Origin: Rhizobiaceae bacterium
Lineage (GTDB): Bacteria > Pseudomonadota > Alphaproteobacteria > Rhizobiales > Rhizobiaceae
Direction of reading: 5' to 3'
Assembly (NCBI GenBank): GCA_029233925.1
Contig: JARGOX010000011.1
Coordinates: forward strand, 1 to 64,000
Length of the DNA stretch: 64,000 nucleotides
The notes under the pieces are model-generated. The model was not told where the DNA came from, did not search any database, and worked only from the letters and a program-made list of their open reading frames with translations. Every line of letters starts with the position of its first letter. Position 1 is the first letter of the stretch. The position numbers and the translations under genes are program-made. Shown here piece after piece: positions 18,354 through 27,519 of this stretch.

Positions 18354-20132
18354 ATGACTGCAGGTTACCAAGGCACCAGAAGATTTGCCCTGTCAATTGC
18401 CCTGCTTGCGGCCCTGGGATTGGCCCGGCCTGCCTTCGCACAACAGGCAACAGACGCAGTTGCACCCGAGATCGCCACCGCCATATCCGAGCGTACCGCA
18501 GTGACGGCCTCAAAATACATGATTGCATCGGCCAATCCGCACGCATCAAAGGCCGGCTACGATGTTCTCGAAAGGGGTGGCAACGCCATTGATGCCATGG
18601 TTGCAGTGCAGCTCGTGCTTGGCCTGGTGGAGCCGCAGTCCTCGGGTCTGGGGGGTGGCGCCTTTCTGGTCTACTTTGATGCAGACGGTCAAAGGCTGAC
18701 AACTTATGACGGGCGCGAAACGGCTCCGCGAGCTGCAACGCCGACACTTTTTCTGAACGAAGAGGGACAGCCACTCAAGTTTTTTGACGCCGTTGTCGGC
18801 GGACGCTCGGTCGGCACGCCGGGAACGGTGAAACTGCTGTATGACACCCACAAGGCCCATGGAAAACTCCCCTGGAACAGTCTGATGCAACCGGCAATCG
18901 ATCTCGCCCAAGAGGGGTTTGAAGTGTCAGAGCGTCTGTTCAGCTCGATCAGTGCGGACCTGGAAAGACTGGGTGTCCACGATGCCACACGGAGCTATTT
19001 CATAGCGGGCGATGGCACGCCACATCCGCAGGGCATCCTGCTGAAGAACCTCGCCTACGCAAAAACCCTTCAGAAAATTGCTGAGGGTGGAAGCAATGCA
19101 TTCTATTCAGGCCCCATAGCCCAGGCCATGGTTGATGCCGTTCGCGGCGCTGGCGACAATCCCGGCGTTCTGGCGCTTGAGGACCTGGCATCCTATCAGA
19201 TTGTCGAACGCCCACCGGTCTGCATCACCTATCGAACCTATGACGTATGCGGCATGGGACCGCCATCGTCCGGCGCGCTGACGGTGGGACAGATACTCGG
19301 CCTTCTGGAGCCCTTTGATATCGCCGCGGGCGGCCCGCAGAGTGTTCGGAACTGGCGTCTGATCGGCGATGCCTCCCGCCTGGCCTTTGCCGACCGTGGT
19401 CGATACATGGCCGACAGCGATTTCGTGCCGATGCCGACCAGAGGCCTGCTGGACAAGGCCTATCTGGCCGATCGATCACGCCTGCTGGACGGCGATGTCG
19501 CCTTGACAGGGGATCAGGTTGCACCGGGATCCCCGCCCTGGGATCATGCGCGGTTGCAGGCCGATGATGAAAGCATCGAACTGCCCTCCACCAGCCATTT
19601 TTCCATCGTCGATGGCCAGGGCAATGTCGTATCGATGACCACCACGATCGAAAACAGTTTTGGCTCACGGGTCATGACAAACGGCTTCCTGCTGAACAAT
19701 GAGCTGACCGATTTCTCCTTTGCAACCCATCGCGACGGCATCCCCATTGCCAATCGCGTCGAGCCGGGGAAACGTCCGCGTTCCTCCATGTCTCCAACCA
19801 TCATCATGAAGGATGGCAAGCCTTTCATGGCCATCGGTTCGCCCGGCGGCAGCCGGATCATCGGCTATGTGGCAAGCGCAATCATCGCAACGATTGACTG
19901 GGGCATGGATGTTCAACAGGCCATCAACCTGCCGCATCTCGTCAATCGTTTCGGCACCTATGACCTGGAAAAAGGCACCGACGCAGAAACATTTGCAGCA
20001 CCGCTTGAAGCGCTTGGTTACAAGGTCAGTATAAGGGATCTCAACTCGGGACTGCACGCTATTGAATGGGATGGCACGGCATTGCGCGGTGGCGCCGATC
20101 CACGCAGAGAAGGTGTTGTTCTGGGTGACTAG
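18354..20132 (+). CDS. ggt: Gamma-glutamyltransferase (glutathione hydrolase)
   Basis: About 592 aa periplasmic Ntn-hydrolase with an N-terminal signal peptide (LSIALLAALGLARPAFA, cleavage before QQATD). The catalytic threonine that follows autoprocessing is in TSHFSIVD (Thr near residue 413); downstream are SRVMTNGFLLNNELTDF, GSPGGSRII and the terminal DPRREG. It cleaves gamma-glutamyl bonds of glutathione. CGGAGG precedes the ATG. Its TAG stop is made of the TA target of a MITE-like insertion plus the first base of the element; without the element the stop would read TAA at the same codon, so the protein is unchanged. Confidence 0.94.
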   Translation: MTAGYQGTRRFALSIALLAALGLARPAFAQQATDAVAPEIATAISERTAVTASKYMIASANPHASKAGYDVLERGGNAIDAMVAVQLVLGLVEPQSSGLGGGAFLVYFDADGQRLTTYDGRETAPRAATPTLFLNEEGQPLKFFDAVVGGRSVGTPGTVKLLYDTHKAHGKLPWNSLMQPAIDLAQEGFEVSERLFSSISADLERLGVHDATRSYFIAGDGTPHPQGILLKNLAYAKTLQKIAEGGSNAFYSGPIAQAMVDAVRGAGDNPGVLALEDLASYQIVERPPVCITYRTYDVCGMGPPSSGALTVGQILGLLEPFDIAAGGPQSVRNWRLIGDASRLAFADRGRYMADSDFVPMPTRGLLDKAYLADRSRLLDGDVALTGDQVAPGSPPWDHARLQADDESIELPSTSHFSIVDGQGNVVSMTTTIENSFGSRVMTNGFLLNNELTDFSFATHRDGIPIANRVEPGKRPRSSMSPTIIMKDGKPFMAIGSPGGSRIIGYVASAIIATIDWGMDVQQAINLPHLVNRFGTYDLEKGTDAETFAAPLEALGYKVSIRDLNSGLHAIEWDGTALRGGADPRREGVVLGD

Positions 20133-20411
20133 AGCCTGTCTTGCTTTCATTGATTTACTGTGCCAGTTGTTTTTTGGTCAGGATCAAGTTGGTTCGCGAA
20201 GCGCGTACCTGAAGGTACGGGCAAGCAAAACGACGTAGATGGTGGAAAAAAAACAGCTGGCCCGAAGGGTTCGCGACCAGTGGGCGCCCGCTGCGTCACC
20301 CGTTTTGTCTGGCGTCTCGACCGATGCGAGAGCATCGCTCTTTACCGCCTTCCTGGCGGATCGACTCACTGGATCACGAACACAGTGGTTCAATGAAAAC
20401 AAGACAGGCTC
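20132..20411. mobile_element. MITE-like non-autonomous element (280 bp) with TA target duplication
   Basis: The ends are inverted repeats starting GAGCCTGTCTTG and ending CAAGACAGGCTC. The match extends to 21 of 22 nt and then continues less well (ACTGTG shared). TA flanks both ends (20130-20131 and 20412-20413), fitting the TA targets used by IS630/Tc1-type and some IS5-type transposases. The interior has several palindromes (for example GTACC-TGAA-GGTAC) and no convincing gene. Removing it with one TA restores ggt ending in TAA followed one base later by the ATG of a small ORF. Confidence 0.75.
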
Positions 20412-20415
20412 TAAA

Positions 20416-20580
20416 ATGCATTCAGCCATGCAAAGCACCAAAATCAAGGGCCCGTTGATAGCGGGCCTGGCAGTCCTGGCCGGTGCTATTATCACAGGAT
20501 TGGCCTTTGCCGGCTGGCTCAATCTCGCACCCGGCATTTTTCTGACACTGGCCCAAACCGGGCTCGCCTGGTGTTTTTAA
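20416..20580 (+). CDS. Small membrane protein (54 aa)
   Basis: Starts MHSAMQSTKIKGP and carries a hydrophobic stretch (LIAGLAVLAGAIITGLAFAG) long enough for one membrane helix, plus a second hydrophobic tail ending LAWCF. No family recognised. Support comes from context: before the MITE inserted, the ggt stop (TAA) would have been one base from this ATG, an arrangement typical of coupled genes. The element's reading frame also runs into it, giving an artificial 113-aa ORF. Confidence 0.45.
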   Translation: MHSAMQSTKIKGPLIAGLAVLAGAIITGLAFAGWLNLAPGIFLTLAQTGLAWCF

Positions 20581-20763
20581 TGCATCGCTTACAGAAGCAA
20601 TAATCTGCCACAGAACTGCAGCCTCTGCCTCGCAGAAGATAGAAGTAAAAATACAATGAAATCAATAACTGTGGAAACATATTAATATAGCCACTGTTTA
20701 CATATACAATACGTAGATATCCGTATCTTTTTCAATTTACTTTCCACTGTCAAACCAGATGCC

Positions 20764-21618
20764 ATGAAGAGGCAACTTGGGGCGGCTTTGATGTGGACAA
20801 AAAACAATTGCAAGGGACTTGTGTTGGCAAACTTTGATAATCAATTGGTCACCTTCTGGCATGGAAAAAGCTTGGGTTTCATCGAGAAATTGTGCCTGAC
20901 ATCCATGCTGGTGCAAGGCTACAAAGTGACACTATATTCCTACACGCATCTGGACGATGTTCCCGCTGGAATAGTTCTGGGTGATGCGGCCGATATCATG
21001 CCCATCGAACAGATGCTCATAAACAGCGCGACCTCCAGTCCGGCCTTGGGCAGTAACATTTTCAGATACAAAATGCTGCAATTGGGACTGGGCTGCTGGG
21101 TTGATACCGACATATTGTTACTGAAAAAAATTGAAACCAACGGGGATTTTGTCTTTGGATACCAGAACAGCCAAATAATCAACAACGCCATCTTGTTCGC
21201 TCCGAAGGATTCACGACTGGTGGAAGATTTGCTTCAATATGTGCAAACCAGACCGGTCATTCCGCCATGGTGGCCCCGACGTAAAAGGTTAAGCCAGCGC
21301 GCAAGACATGTCGTCGGTCTTGCCAGACCGCCTGAAATGCTTGCCTGGGGAATATTCGGCCCGCAGGCACTGTCTCATTTCGTCAAAAAAAACAGATTGG
21401 AAAAGCATGCACAGAAGATTCATGTATTTTATCCGGTGCACTACCTGGATGCAGACGCGCCATTTGATGCTCAGGTCGATTTAAATGACTATATCCAGCC
21501 CGATACAATGACTGTTCATCTCTGGAACAACAACCTGAAGACCCTCAAGACGCAACGACCGCCCGAGGGAAGCTATATCTGGTACAAATGCAGGGAATAC
21601 GGAGTCAAAATTGATTAG
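20764..21618 (+). CDS. Glycosyltransferase with DXD motif (capsular polysaccharide type)
   Basis: About 284 aa. The DXD sugar-nucleotide binding motif is in LGCWVDTDILLLKK (about residues 116-131), and MTVHLWNN lies near the C-terminus, features of the Gly_transf_sug / alpha-1,4-glycosyltransferase-like families that act on surface polysaccharides. No membrane segments are seen, so it is probably cytosolic or membrane-associated. The start may instead be the ATG at 20791 (MWTKNN), which follows GGGGCGG. Base composition here is more AT-rich than the flanks. Its end overlaps the next gene by 8 bp, so they form one operon with the ATP-grasp genes. Confidence 0.8.
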   Translation: MKRQLGAALMWTKNNCKGLVLANFDNQLVTFWHGKSLGFIEKLCLTSMLVQGYKVTLYSYTHLDDVPAGIVLGDAADIMPIEQMLINSATSSPALGSNIFRYKMLQLGLGCWVDTDILLLKKIETNGDFVFGYQNSQIINNAILFAPKDSRLVEDLLQYVQTRPVIPPWWPRRKRLSQRARHVVGLARPPEMLAWGIFGPQALSHFVKKNRLEKHAQKIHVFYPVHYLDADAPFDAQVDLNDYIQPDTMTVHLWNNNLKTLKTQRPPEGSYIWYKCREYGVKID

Positions 21619-22579
21619 TCCGAGCAATGGAAAAGAGCTGCGAAACCTGCTTCCCCTTGGGGACTTTCGTTTCAGCCTTGAAAATATGATTGATTGCCTG
21701 CATCTGCAAAATCGGGGGCATCTGCCTGAGCTGCAAAATCCCCATACCTATTCAGAAAAAATTCAATGGCTGAAGCTGCACGACCAGATGACGGAGCAAG
21801 TCATTTGTTGCAACAAGATTCTGGCCAGAACGTTCGTGTCGGAAAGAATCGGCAAGGAATTCCTGCCCGAATTGTATCACGTTTCAACACACATTGATGA
21901 TCCGCAGTTTGGACAAATCAAATTGCCTTTCATGCTGAAAACCAACCATGATTCCGGCTCGGTTTTCCATATTCATGATCAACCCGATCTTCAACCGGCG
22001 TTGAAGGTCGTCGGCAGGAAACTTCAAAAACCCTATGGCGTTCTGACTGGTGAATGGGCCTATTTCCATATCAGTCCGCTGGTTTTTGCTGAAAGGATGA
22101 TGCCTGAGCCATTGGTTGAATACAAATTTCACTGTTGTGACGGCGTCGTCAAATGGGCGATCATTATAAAGGAAAGAATTTCGGGCAAGGGTAAGGGCTA
22201 CGTTGTCGATCAGGACTGCCGGAAGTTGCCGCTTTCCCTGGATTTCGTCAACGAGTACCCGGACGAACAACCGGAATGCCCCCGGAACTGGCATCAGATG
22301 CTGGAAGCGGCACGGGAACTCAGTCGTGGTTTCCGATATGTCAGAATTGATCTTTATACCAGCGAAAGCCGCACATATTTCAGCGAAATGACATTCTGGC
22401 CCACCGCAGGATATTCTTCAGTAAATCATGATGCTGCTTTCGGCGATCTGATGGAGATTGACCTGACAACAAAGAAGACTCCGATCCACTCGGAATACCG
22501 GATTCCACGGACCTCCAGACTGTTCAGGGAAATACGCAGATCTGACCTTTATGGGCTGCTTTGCCAGCAAACGGCATAG
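21611..22579 (+). CDS. TupA-like ATP-grasp protein, copy 1
   Basis: 322 aa. Sequence blocks typical of the TupA-like ATP-grasp family (after the teichuronopeptide protein TupA) are visible: YSEKIQWLKLHD near residue 54, the nucleotide-binding PFMLKTNHDSGSV, and VRIDLYTSESRTYFSEMTFWPTAG toward the end. Family members probably ligate amino acids or similar groups to surface polysaccharides; this is inference for this gene. It starts with TTG, supported by GGAG 7 nt upstream and by homology beginning before the next ATG. It overlaps the glycosyltransferase gene and is followed by a tandem paralogue. Confidence 0.85.
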   Translation: MISPSNGKELRNLLPLGDFRFSLENMIDCLHLQNRGHLPELQNPHTYSEKIQWLKLHDQMTEQVICCNKILARTFVSERIGKEFLPELYHVSTHIDDPQFGQIKLPFMLKTNHDSGSVFHIHDQPDLQPALKVVGRKLQKPYGVLTGEWAYFHISPLVFAERMMPEPLVEYKFHCCDGVVKWAIIIKERISGKGKGYVVDQDCRKLPLSLDFVNEYPDEQPECPRNWHQMLEAARELSRGFRYVRIDLYTSESRTYFSEMTFWPTAGYSSVNHDAAFGDLMEIDLTTKKTPIHSEYRIPRTSRLFREIRRSDLYGLLCQQTA

Positions 22580-22656
22580 ATTTTCTTGCTTCCGTATGAA
22601 GCGCATAATTCAAAACAGGTGTTCCACGCGATACGCGTGTCCGAACACACACGGGA

Positions 22657-23595
22657 ATGATTATGTTTCGCCATCGGGAATTCTGTTTCAGCCTTGCAAG
22701 TCTCATTGACGCCTTACACTTGCAGGAACGCGGACGCCTCCCGGAACTGATAGATCCCACGACCTATTCTGAAAAAATTCAATGGTTGAAGCTGCATGAC
22801 CAGATGATTGAACAGATTATCTGCTGCGATAAACTTCTCGCACGAACATTCGTTTCACAAAGAATAGGGAAGGAATTCCTGCTCGATCTTCATCATGTTT
22901 CAACACGTTTAGATGATCCACGGTTCAACGAAATAGAAAAGCCTTTCATGTTGAAAACAAACCACGATTCCGGATCAGTCTATCGTATAGAGACGTCGCA
23001 CGATCTCCACCGATCTTTGCAATCGGTCGCACCGAGAATTCAAAAACCTTACGGTATTCTAACCGGTGAATGGGCCTATTACCACATAATGCCGTTGGTT
23101 TTCGCCGAGACAATGATGGCTGAACCGGTTGTGGAATACAGGTTTCATTGCTCGGACAGAGCCGTCAAATGGGTCGAAATCGTTGAAGAGAGAATAACCG
23201 GATTGCCGAAGGTATTTTTCACCAATGAAGCTGGCAGAATGTTGCCACTTCGGCTGGATGGAAATGTGCTTCACCCTGGCGGGCAACCGGAACTTCCCGT
23301 GAACTGGCAACAGATGTCGGAAGTTGCCCGGGAACTCAGCGATGGATTCCGCTATGTGAGAATTGACCTCTCAAAAAGTGAGGGCCGAACCTATTTCGGC
23401 GAAATGACATTTTGGCCGACAGCAGGATTTTCCTCAGTAAAACACGATGCCGATTTTGGTGACATGCTGGATATCGACCTCTCCTTCAAAAGACCATCGA
23501 TCCATTCAGAGTACCGAATTGCCAAAAACTCCCGATCATACAGGGAAATTCGCCGGTCAGAGCTTTATCAATCGCTGCGTTCTTTGGGCAGATGA
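22657..23595 (+). CDS. TupA-like ATP-grasp protein, copy 2
   Basis: 312 aa, a clear paralogue of the preceding gene. Shared blocks include YSEKIQWLKLHDQM, PFMLKTNHDSGSVYRI, GILTGEWAYYH and SEGRTYFGEMTFWPTAG, and both end in a similar SEYRI...REIRRS tail. The two have diverged to the level of separate specificities rather than being a fresh duplication. The start is at 22657 (MIMFRHRE) or the ATG at 22663. With the glycosyltransferase it forms a three-gene accessory set. The intergenic gap to copy 1 is 77 bp. Confidence 0.85.
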   Translation: MIMFRHREFCFSLASLIDALHLQERGRLPELIDPTTYSEKIQWLKLHDQMIEQIICCDKLLARTFVSQRIGKEFLLDLHHVSTRLDDPRFNEIEKPFMLKTNHDSGSVYRIETSHDLHRSLQSVAPRIQKPYGILTGEWAYYHIMPLVFAETMMAEPVVEYRFHCSDRAVKWVEIVEERITGLPKVFFTNEAGRMLPLRLDGNVLHPGGQPELPVNWQQMSEVARELSDGFRYVRIDLSKSEGRTYFGEMTFWPTAGFSSVKHDADFGDMLDIDLSFKRPSIHSEYRIAKNSRSYREIRRSELYQSLRSLGR

Positions 23596-23771
23596 AGCCC
23601 ATCATGATCATCGATCTTTGGGTTCAGGCCACTCATGTGTCAAATTGGCCCGGTGACACTGCCAGGGCATTTGGGTATTGATTTGCTGGCGTAATTGACA
23701 ATTCGGCGCTTTCAATAATTCGAAGCATTCAACACTATGGCGAGACTGCAAGACAATCGCTGGAGATAAAG

Positions 23772-24368
23772 ATGGCCGCTGTTAGAACCGTATTGATCAT
23801 ACTGATTGTGATATTGGCCGGAGCATTTGCCTGGTTGTCCTTTCAATGGTCACGCACCGATACGATGACCGGCACGGGCGCACCCTATGGTGTGGCCTTC
23901 GACCTTGTGGACCAGACAGGCAAGCCCATCACCCAGGCGGCCTTTCGCCAGAAACCCACCGCAGTGTTTTTCGGCTTTACCCATTGCCCGGAAGTCTGCC
24001 CCACGACCCTGTTTGAACTGGACGGTTGGCTACGCCTGGTGGATCCTGACGGCACCCGGTTGAATGCCTATTTTGTTACGGTCGATCCGGAGCGCGACAG
24101 CACCGAGATTCTTGGCCAATATATATCCAATGTCTCTGACAGGATTATCGGCATCACCGGCGATCCGGCGAAAATCAGGGCTATGGCAAAGGGCTACAAT
24201 ATCTATTTCAAAAAGGTTCCCACCGATAATGACGATCCCGGTGGGGATTACGTGATGGACCATACGGCCTCTGTATTCCTTCTGGCCGACGGTGGACAGT
24301 TCAAGGGCACCATTTCCTATGGTGAGGACAGTGACGTGGCGGCCAAAAAACTGCAGAACCTGCTCTAG
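23772..24368 (+). CDS. SCO1/SenC family copper chaperone
   Basis: 198 aa, anchored by an N-terminal membrane helix (about residues 4-24) with a periplasmic thioredoxin-like domain. The copper-binding CxxxC motif is in THCPEVCPTTLFE and the conserved downstream His in MDHTASVFL. SCO proteins deliver copper to the CuA site of cytochrome c oxidase or act as thiol-disulfide reductases. It is not next to cox genes in this window. GGAG lies 8 nt before the ATG. Confidence 0.93.
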   Translation: MAAVRTVLIILIVILAGAFAWLSFQWSRTDTMTGTGAPYGVAFDLVDQTGKPITQAAFRQKPTAVFFGFTHCPEVCPTTLFELDGWLRLVDPDGTRLNAYFVTVDPERDSTEILGQYISNVSDRIIGITGDPAKIRAMAKGYNIYFKKVPTDNDDPGGDYVMDHTASVFLLADGGQFKGTISYGEDSDVAAKKLQNLL

Positions 24369-24563
24369 GATTGAACTGCGAAATCACCTGCCCTGCCCCA
24401 GTTTTCCCGTGAATGCATGCGCAAGATCCGTTACGAGCGCCTGCCCTGCCCGCATAGAGCCGGTCAAAGGCGCTGTTTCGAATCCTGTTCCAATTGCCGC
24501 CTGTGTGTTCTAAAACACATCTCAATTGTATCCACACTCAGCGTCACGGCCGGAAAACAGACC

Positions 24564-26393
24564 ATGCATGAACTTGCACTCAAGATCGCCCTGATCTGCT
24601 CCGCAGGCATATTGGCGCAATGGCTTGCGTGGCGGTTCAAGCTACCGGCCATCGTGCTGTTGCTGGCAGCAGGTTTCATAGCAGGGCCGGCTACCGGTTT
24701 TCTCGATCCTGAAGTGGATTTTGGTGAGATATATCGACCACTGATATCGCTTGCGGTTGCCGTCATTCTTTTCGAAGGGGGGCTGACACTCAACTTCAAG
24801 GAAATCAGCGGGACGTCAAAGGCGGTGCGGCGCATCATTCTTTTTGGCGGCCCTCTGGTCTGGTTGATGAGTGCACTGTCTGCGCATTATATCGGCGGAC
24901 TGTCCTGGACAACGTCCTCAATTCTGGGCGCCATACTCGTCGTCACCGGTCCGACCGTTATCATGCCATTGCTCAGACAGGCGCAGCTTTCTTCGCGGCC
25001 GGCCACCATGCTGCGCTGGGAAGCCATCATCAATGATCCGATCGGTGCAATGTTTGCCGTTCTCACCTTCGAGACCATCCTCATCATGCATGGTGACCAT
25101 GCGGTCAGCGATCTGATTGTCACCATTCCCCTGGCCCTGTTGCTGGCTGTCGGTGGAGGATGGGCGGTCGCCAGATTCATCCAGTGGCTCTTCATTCGCG
25201 GGCTGGTTGCCGAGTATCTGAAAGTGCCGGTGCTTCTGTCTGCCGTATTGCTGGCCTATGCAGCCACCAATATGGTTCTGGAGGAAGCTGGCCTTGTGAC
25301 GGTTACCGTGATGGGTGTGGCGCTGGCCAATGCCCGCATGGCCAGCCTGAGCGAAATCCGCCGTTTCAAGGAAACCATCACCATCCTGCTGGTTTCCAGT
25401 GTCTTCATTCTGCTGACCGCCTCCCTGAGCTTGGACGAGATCAAAACGATTGACTGGCGTGCCCTGGCTTTTGTTGCCAGCCTGTTGTTTGTCATTCGGC
25501 CGCTTGCCATATTTCTGGCAACGATCGGGGCCGGAGCGACCTGGCAGGAGCGGCTTTTGACCGGTTGGATCGCGCCGCGCGGCATCGTCGCAGTGGCCGT
25601 GACAGGCCTGTTTGGCGCAACCCTGGTTGATTTGGGTGATGCAGACGGCACCAAAATGGTTGCAGTCACCTTTGCCGTGGTTGTTGCTACCATCTTTTTG
25701 CATGGCTTCTCTCTGGGTCCGGTGGCCCGTCTGTTGAATCTGAAATCGGCCAACAAGCCCGGCATTTTGATCGTCGGCGGATCACGCTGGGCAACAGCAC
25801 TGGCTCGCAAAGTTCCCGAGCTGGATATTCCGATCATGGTTGCGGACAAGAACTGGAACCGCATTTCCGATGCCCGGCTGGCCAATATCCCTGTTCATTA
25901 TGGCGAGGTGCTTTCCGAAGGAGCCCATCACGCCATCGACTTCAATCGCTTTTCCTATCTGATCGCGGCCAGTGACAACGACGCTTACAACGCGCTTGTC
26001 TGCACAGATTTCGGGCCGGATTTCGGCCGCTCCCATGTCTTCCAGATTTCACCAGACGAGACAAAAGCCGACCGTCATACGATGCATTTCACGCTTGGTG
26101 GCAGACCGCTGACAAAGAGCGGCGTATCCTACTGGCAATTGCAGGCCTCGGAGTCGAGCGGCTGGACATTTCAGGTCACCACGCTGACAGCGGATTTCGG
26201 TTATGACGCCTATCTGCAAAGCCGCAGGGAAGACACAATCATCCTTCTATGGGTCAAATCATCAGGAAGGCTTGTCTTTGCCGCCACGGCAAATTCCGAT
26301 CCTTCTGTCGATGACCGAATTTTGTCTTATGCACCGCAAGTATTGGATGTGCCTAAAAAGGCTCAGTCCAACCCCTCCACAGAAAGCACCTGA
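24564..26393 (+). CDS. CPA1-type cation:proton antiporter with cytosolic RCK/TrkA-N-like domain
   Basis: About 609 aa. Residues 1-395 contain about 11-12 hydrophobic segments with FEGGLTLNF, VVTGPTVIMPLLRQ and the paired acidic motif NDPIGAM, typical of Na+(K+)/H+ antiporters. Residues 400-500 form a nucleotide-binding fold (GILIVGGSRWATALARKV, VADKNW) like TrkA-N domains that gate K+ systems. A further C-terminal soluble part follows. The ATG at 24564 begins MHELALKIALICSAG; upstream in-frame residues are not conserved in type. The next gene's GTG abuts its stop. Confidence 0.9.
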   Translation: MHELALKIALICSAGILAQWLAWRFKLPAIVLLLAAGFIAGPATGFLDPEVDFGEIYRPLISLAVAVILFEGGLTLNFKEISGTSKAVRRIILFGGPLVWLMSALSAHYIGGLSWTTSSILGAILVVTGPTVIMPLLRQAQLSSRPATMLRWEAIINDPIGAMFAVLTFETILIMHGDHAVSDLIVTIPLALLLAVGGGWAVARFIQWLFIRGLVAEYLKVPVLLSAVLLAYAATNMVLEEAGLVTVTVMGVALANARMASLSEIRRFKETITILLVSSVFILLTASLSLDEIKTIDWRALAFVASLLFVIRPLAIFLATIGAGATWQERLLTGWIAPRGIVAVAVTGLFGATLVDLGDADGTKMVAVTFAVVVATIFLHGFSLGPVARLLNLKSANKPGILIVGGSRWATALARKVPELDIPIMVADKNWNRISDARLANIPVHYGEVLSEGAHHAIDFNRFSYLIAASDNDAYNALVCTDFGPDFGRSHVFQISPDETKADRHTMHFTLGGRPLTKSGVSYWQLQASESSGWTFQVTTLTADFGYDAYLQSRREDTIILLWVKSSGRLVFAATANSDPSVDDRILSYAPQVLDVPKKAQSNPSTEST

Positions 26394-27269
26394 GTGAAAC
26401 AAATTAGACTCTACGTCACCGCCAGCCAGGCGGAATGCGAACTGGCGCTGGATCTTCTCGGTCTGGCTTTCGAGGATGCTGGCTATCCCGTGGCAACCAT
26501 GGAAATCGACGAGAACAGGGATATCTGGGAAGTGTCCGTCTATGTGCCCGTCGATGAACAGACCGCCATAACCGCTGCGATGACAGATTGCCTGGCGGCC
26601 GCCCTGCCCGATGTGCAGATCGAAATTGAAATATTGCCTGATGTCGATTGGGTCACCCTGTCTCTGCAGGGGCTCAAACCGGTGCGTGCCGGGCGTTTTC
26701 TTGTCCATGGGTCCCATGACCGCTATCAGGTGCGGCCCAATGACCTGTCGATCGAGATCGAAGCGGGTCGCGCCTTCGGTACCGGGCATCATGGAACGAC
26801 GGCCGGCTGCCTGGAAATGATCGACCAGGTCGTCAGGCGCCGACCCTATCGCCGGGTTCTTGACCTTGGGACCGGCAGTGGCGTGCTGGCGATCGGTATT
26901 GCTCAACTCACACAGGCCACCATTCTGGCAACCGATATCGACCCGGTCGCCATTGAAGTGGCTCGTGACAATGCACGCCTCAACCATTGTGCATCGCGCA
27001 TTGTGTTCAGGACCGCCCCTGGTTTTCACTCGGAACTTTTCGCACGACGCGGTCCCTTTGACCTTATCGTTGCGAATATTCTGGCAAAACCCTTGATGAA
27101 GATGGCGCCCGCAATGAGCCGCAATCTGGCAAGCGGAGGACAGGTCATCCTGTCAGGTATTCTGGCCAGCCAGCGCATGAAGGTTCTGGCAGCCTACAAC
27201 ACACAGGGCCTGTATCATCGCCAGACATTCTGGCGAAATGGCTGGGTGACGCTGAACCTGTCGCGGTAA
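26394..27269 (+). CDS. prmA: Ribosomal protein L11 methyltransferase
   Basis: 291 aa SAM-dependent methyltransferase that trimethylates ribosomal protein L11. Motifs are GRAFGTGHHGTTAGCLEMID (about residue 124), the SAM-binding VLDLGTGSGVLAIG, ATDIDPVAIEVARDN, and VANILAKPL, the NPPF-like catalytic block of PrmA. It begins with GTG directly after the TGA of the antiporter gene, so translation is probably coupled. In many rhizobia prmA lies next to the aminopeptidase P gene, as here. Confidence 0.94.
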   Translation: MKQIRLYVTASQAECELALDLLGLAFEDAGYPVATMEIDENRDIWEVSVYVPVDEQTAITAAMTDCLAAALPDVQIEIEILPDVDWVTLSLQGLKPVRAGRFLVHGSHDRYQVRPNDLSIEIEAGRAFGTGHHGTTAGCLEMIDQVVRRRPYRRVLDLGTGSGVLAIGIAQLTQATILATDIDPVAIEVARDNARLNHCASRIVFRTAPGFHSELFARRGPFDLIVANILAKPLMKMAPAMSRNLASGGQVILSGILASQRMKVLAAYNTQGLYHRQTFWRNGWVTLNLSR

Positions 27270-27284
27270 AGCGGTTGAGGACCA

Positions 27285-27315
27285 CAAAAAAGGGCAACCC
27301 CGCGAAGGGTTGTCC
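27285..27315 (-). terminator. Intrinsic terminator downstream of the DUF1127 gene
   Basis: Read on the minus strand, GGACAACCC/GGGTTGCCC form a 9-bp stem with one wobble pair around a 6-nt loop, followed by six T. It sits 30 bp after the stop of the small minus-strand gene and between convergent genes, so it may also slow transcription from prmA. Confidence 0.85.
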
Positions 27316-27345
27316 TGATAATGCCTGTTCAACAGATATTGTTGA

Positions 27346-27519
27346 TCAGAATGGGTAGGCGGACTGGCCGGCGCGCTTGAGATCTTCGCGGTTGTGACCG
27401 AGAGACTTCAGGGTCTCGTCATCGAACGACAGCAATACATTGCCGACATAACGACGAGCCTGCAATTCACGGGCGGCTGTGATGCGTTCAAAAGCGTTAC
27501 GGAAAAACGACTTGGACAT
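27346..27519 (-). CDS. DUF1127 (YjiS-like) small protein
   Basis: 57 aa starting MSKSFFRNAFERITAARELQARRYV, an Arg-rich helix typical of small alphaproteobacterial DUF1127 proteins, then LLSFDDETLKSLGHNREDL. Some members of this family bind RNA and affect phosphate metabolism; nothing more specific can be said here. The ATG at 27519 has AAAGGATG about 9 nt upstream; the earlier in-frame ATG at 27528 would have that sequence touching it. Its own terminator follows. Confidence 0.85.
   Translation of the reverse strand: MSKSFFRNAFERITAARELQARRYVGNVLLSFDDETLKSLGHNREDLKRAGQSAYPF

Noticed and set aside
20239-20580. 113-aa ORF running from the MITE-like element into the small membrane ORF
   Set aside because: Its first half is element sequence; only the last 54 codons have supporting context.
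24440-24520. tRNA-like TTCGAATCC segment upstream of the antiporter gene
   Set aside because: No acceptor stem, anticodon arm or correctly spaced D arm can be drawn around it.
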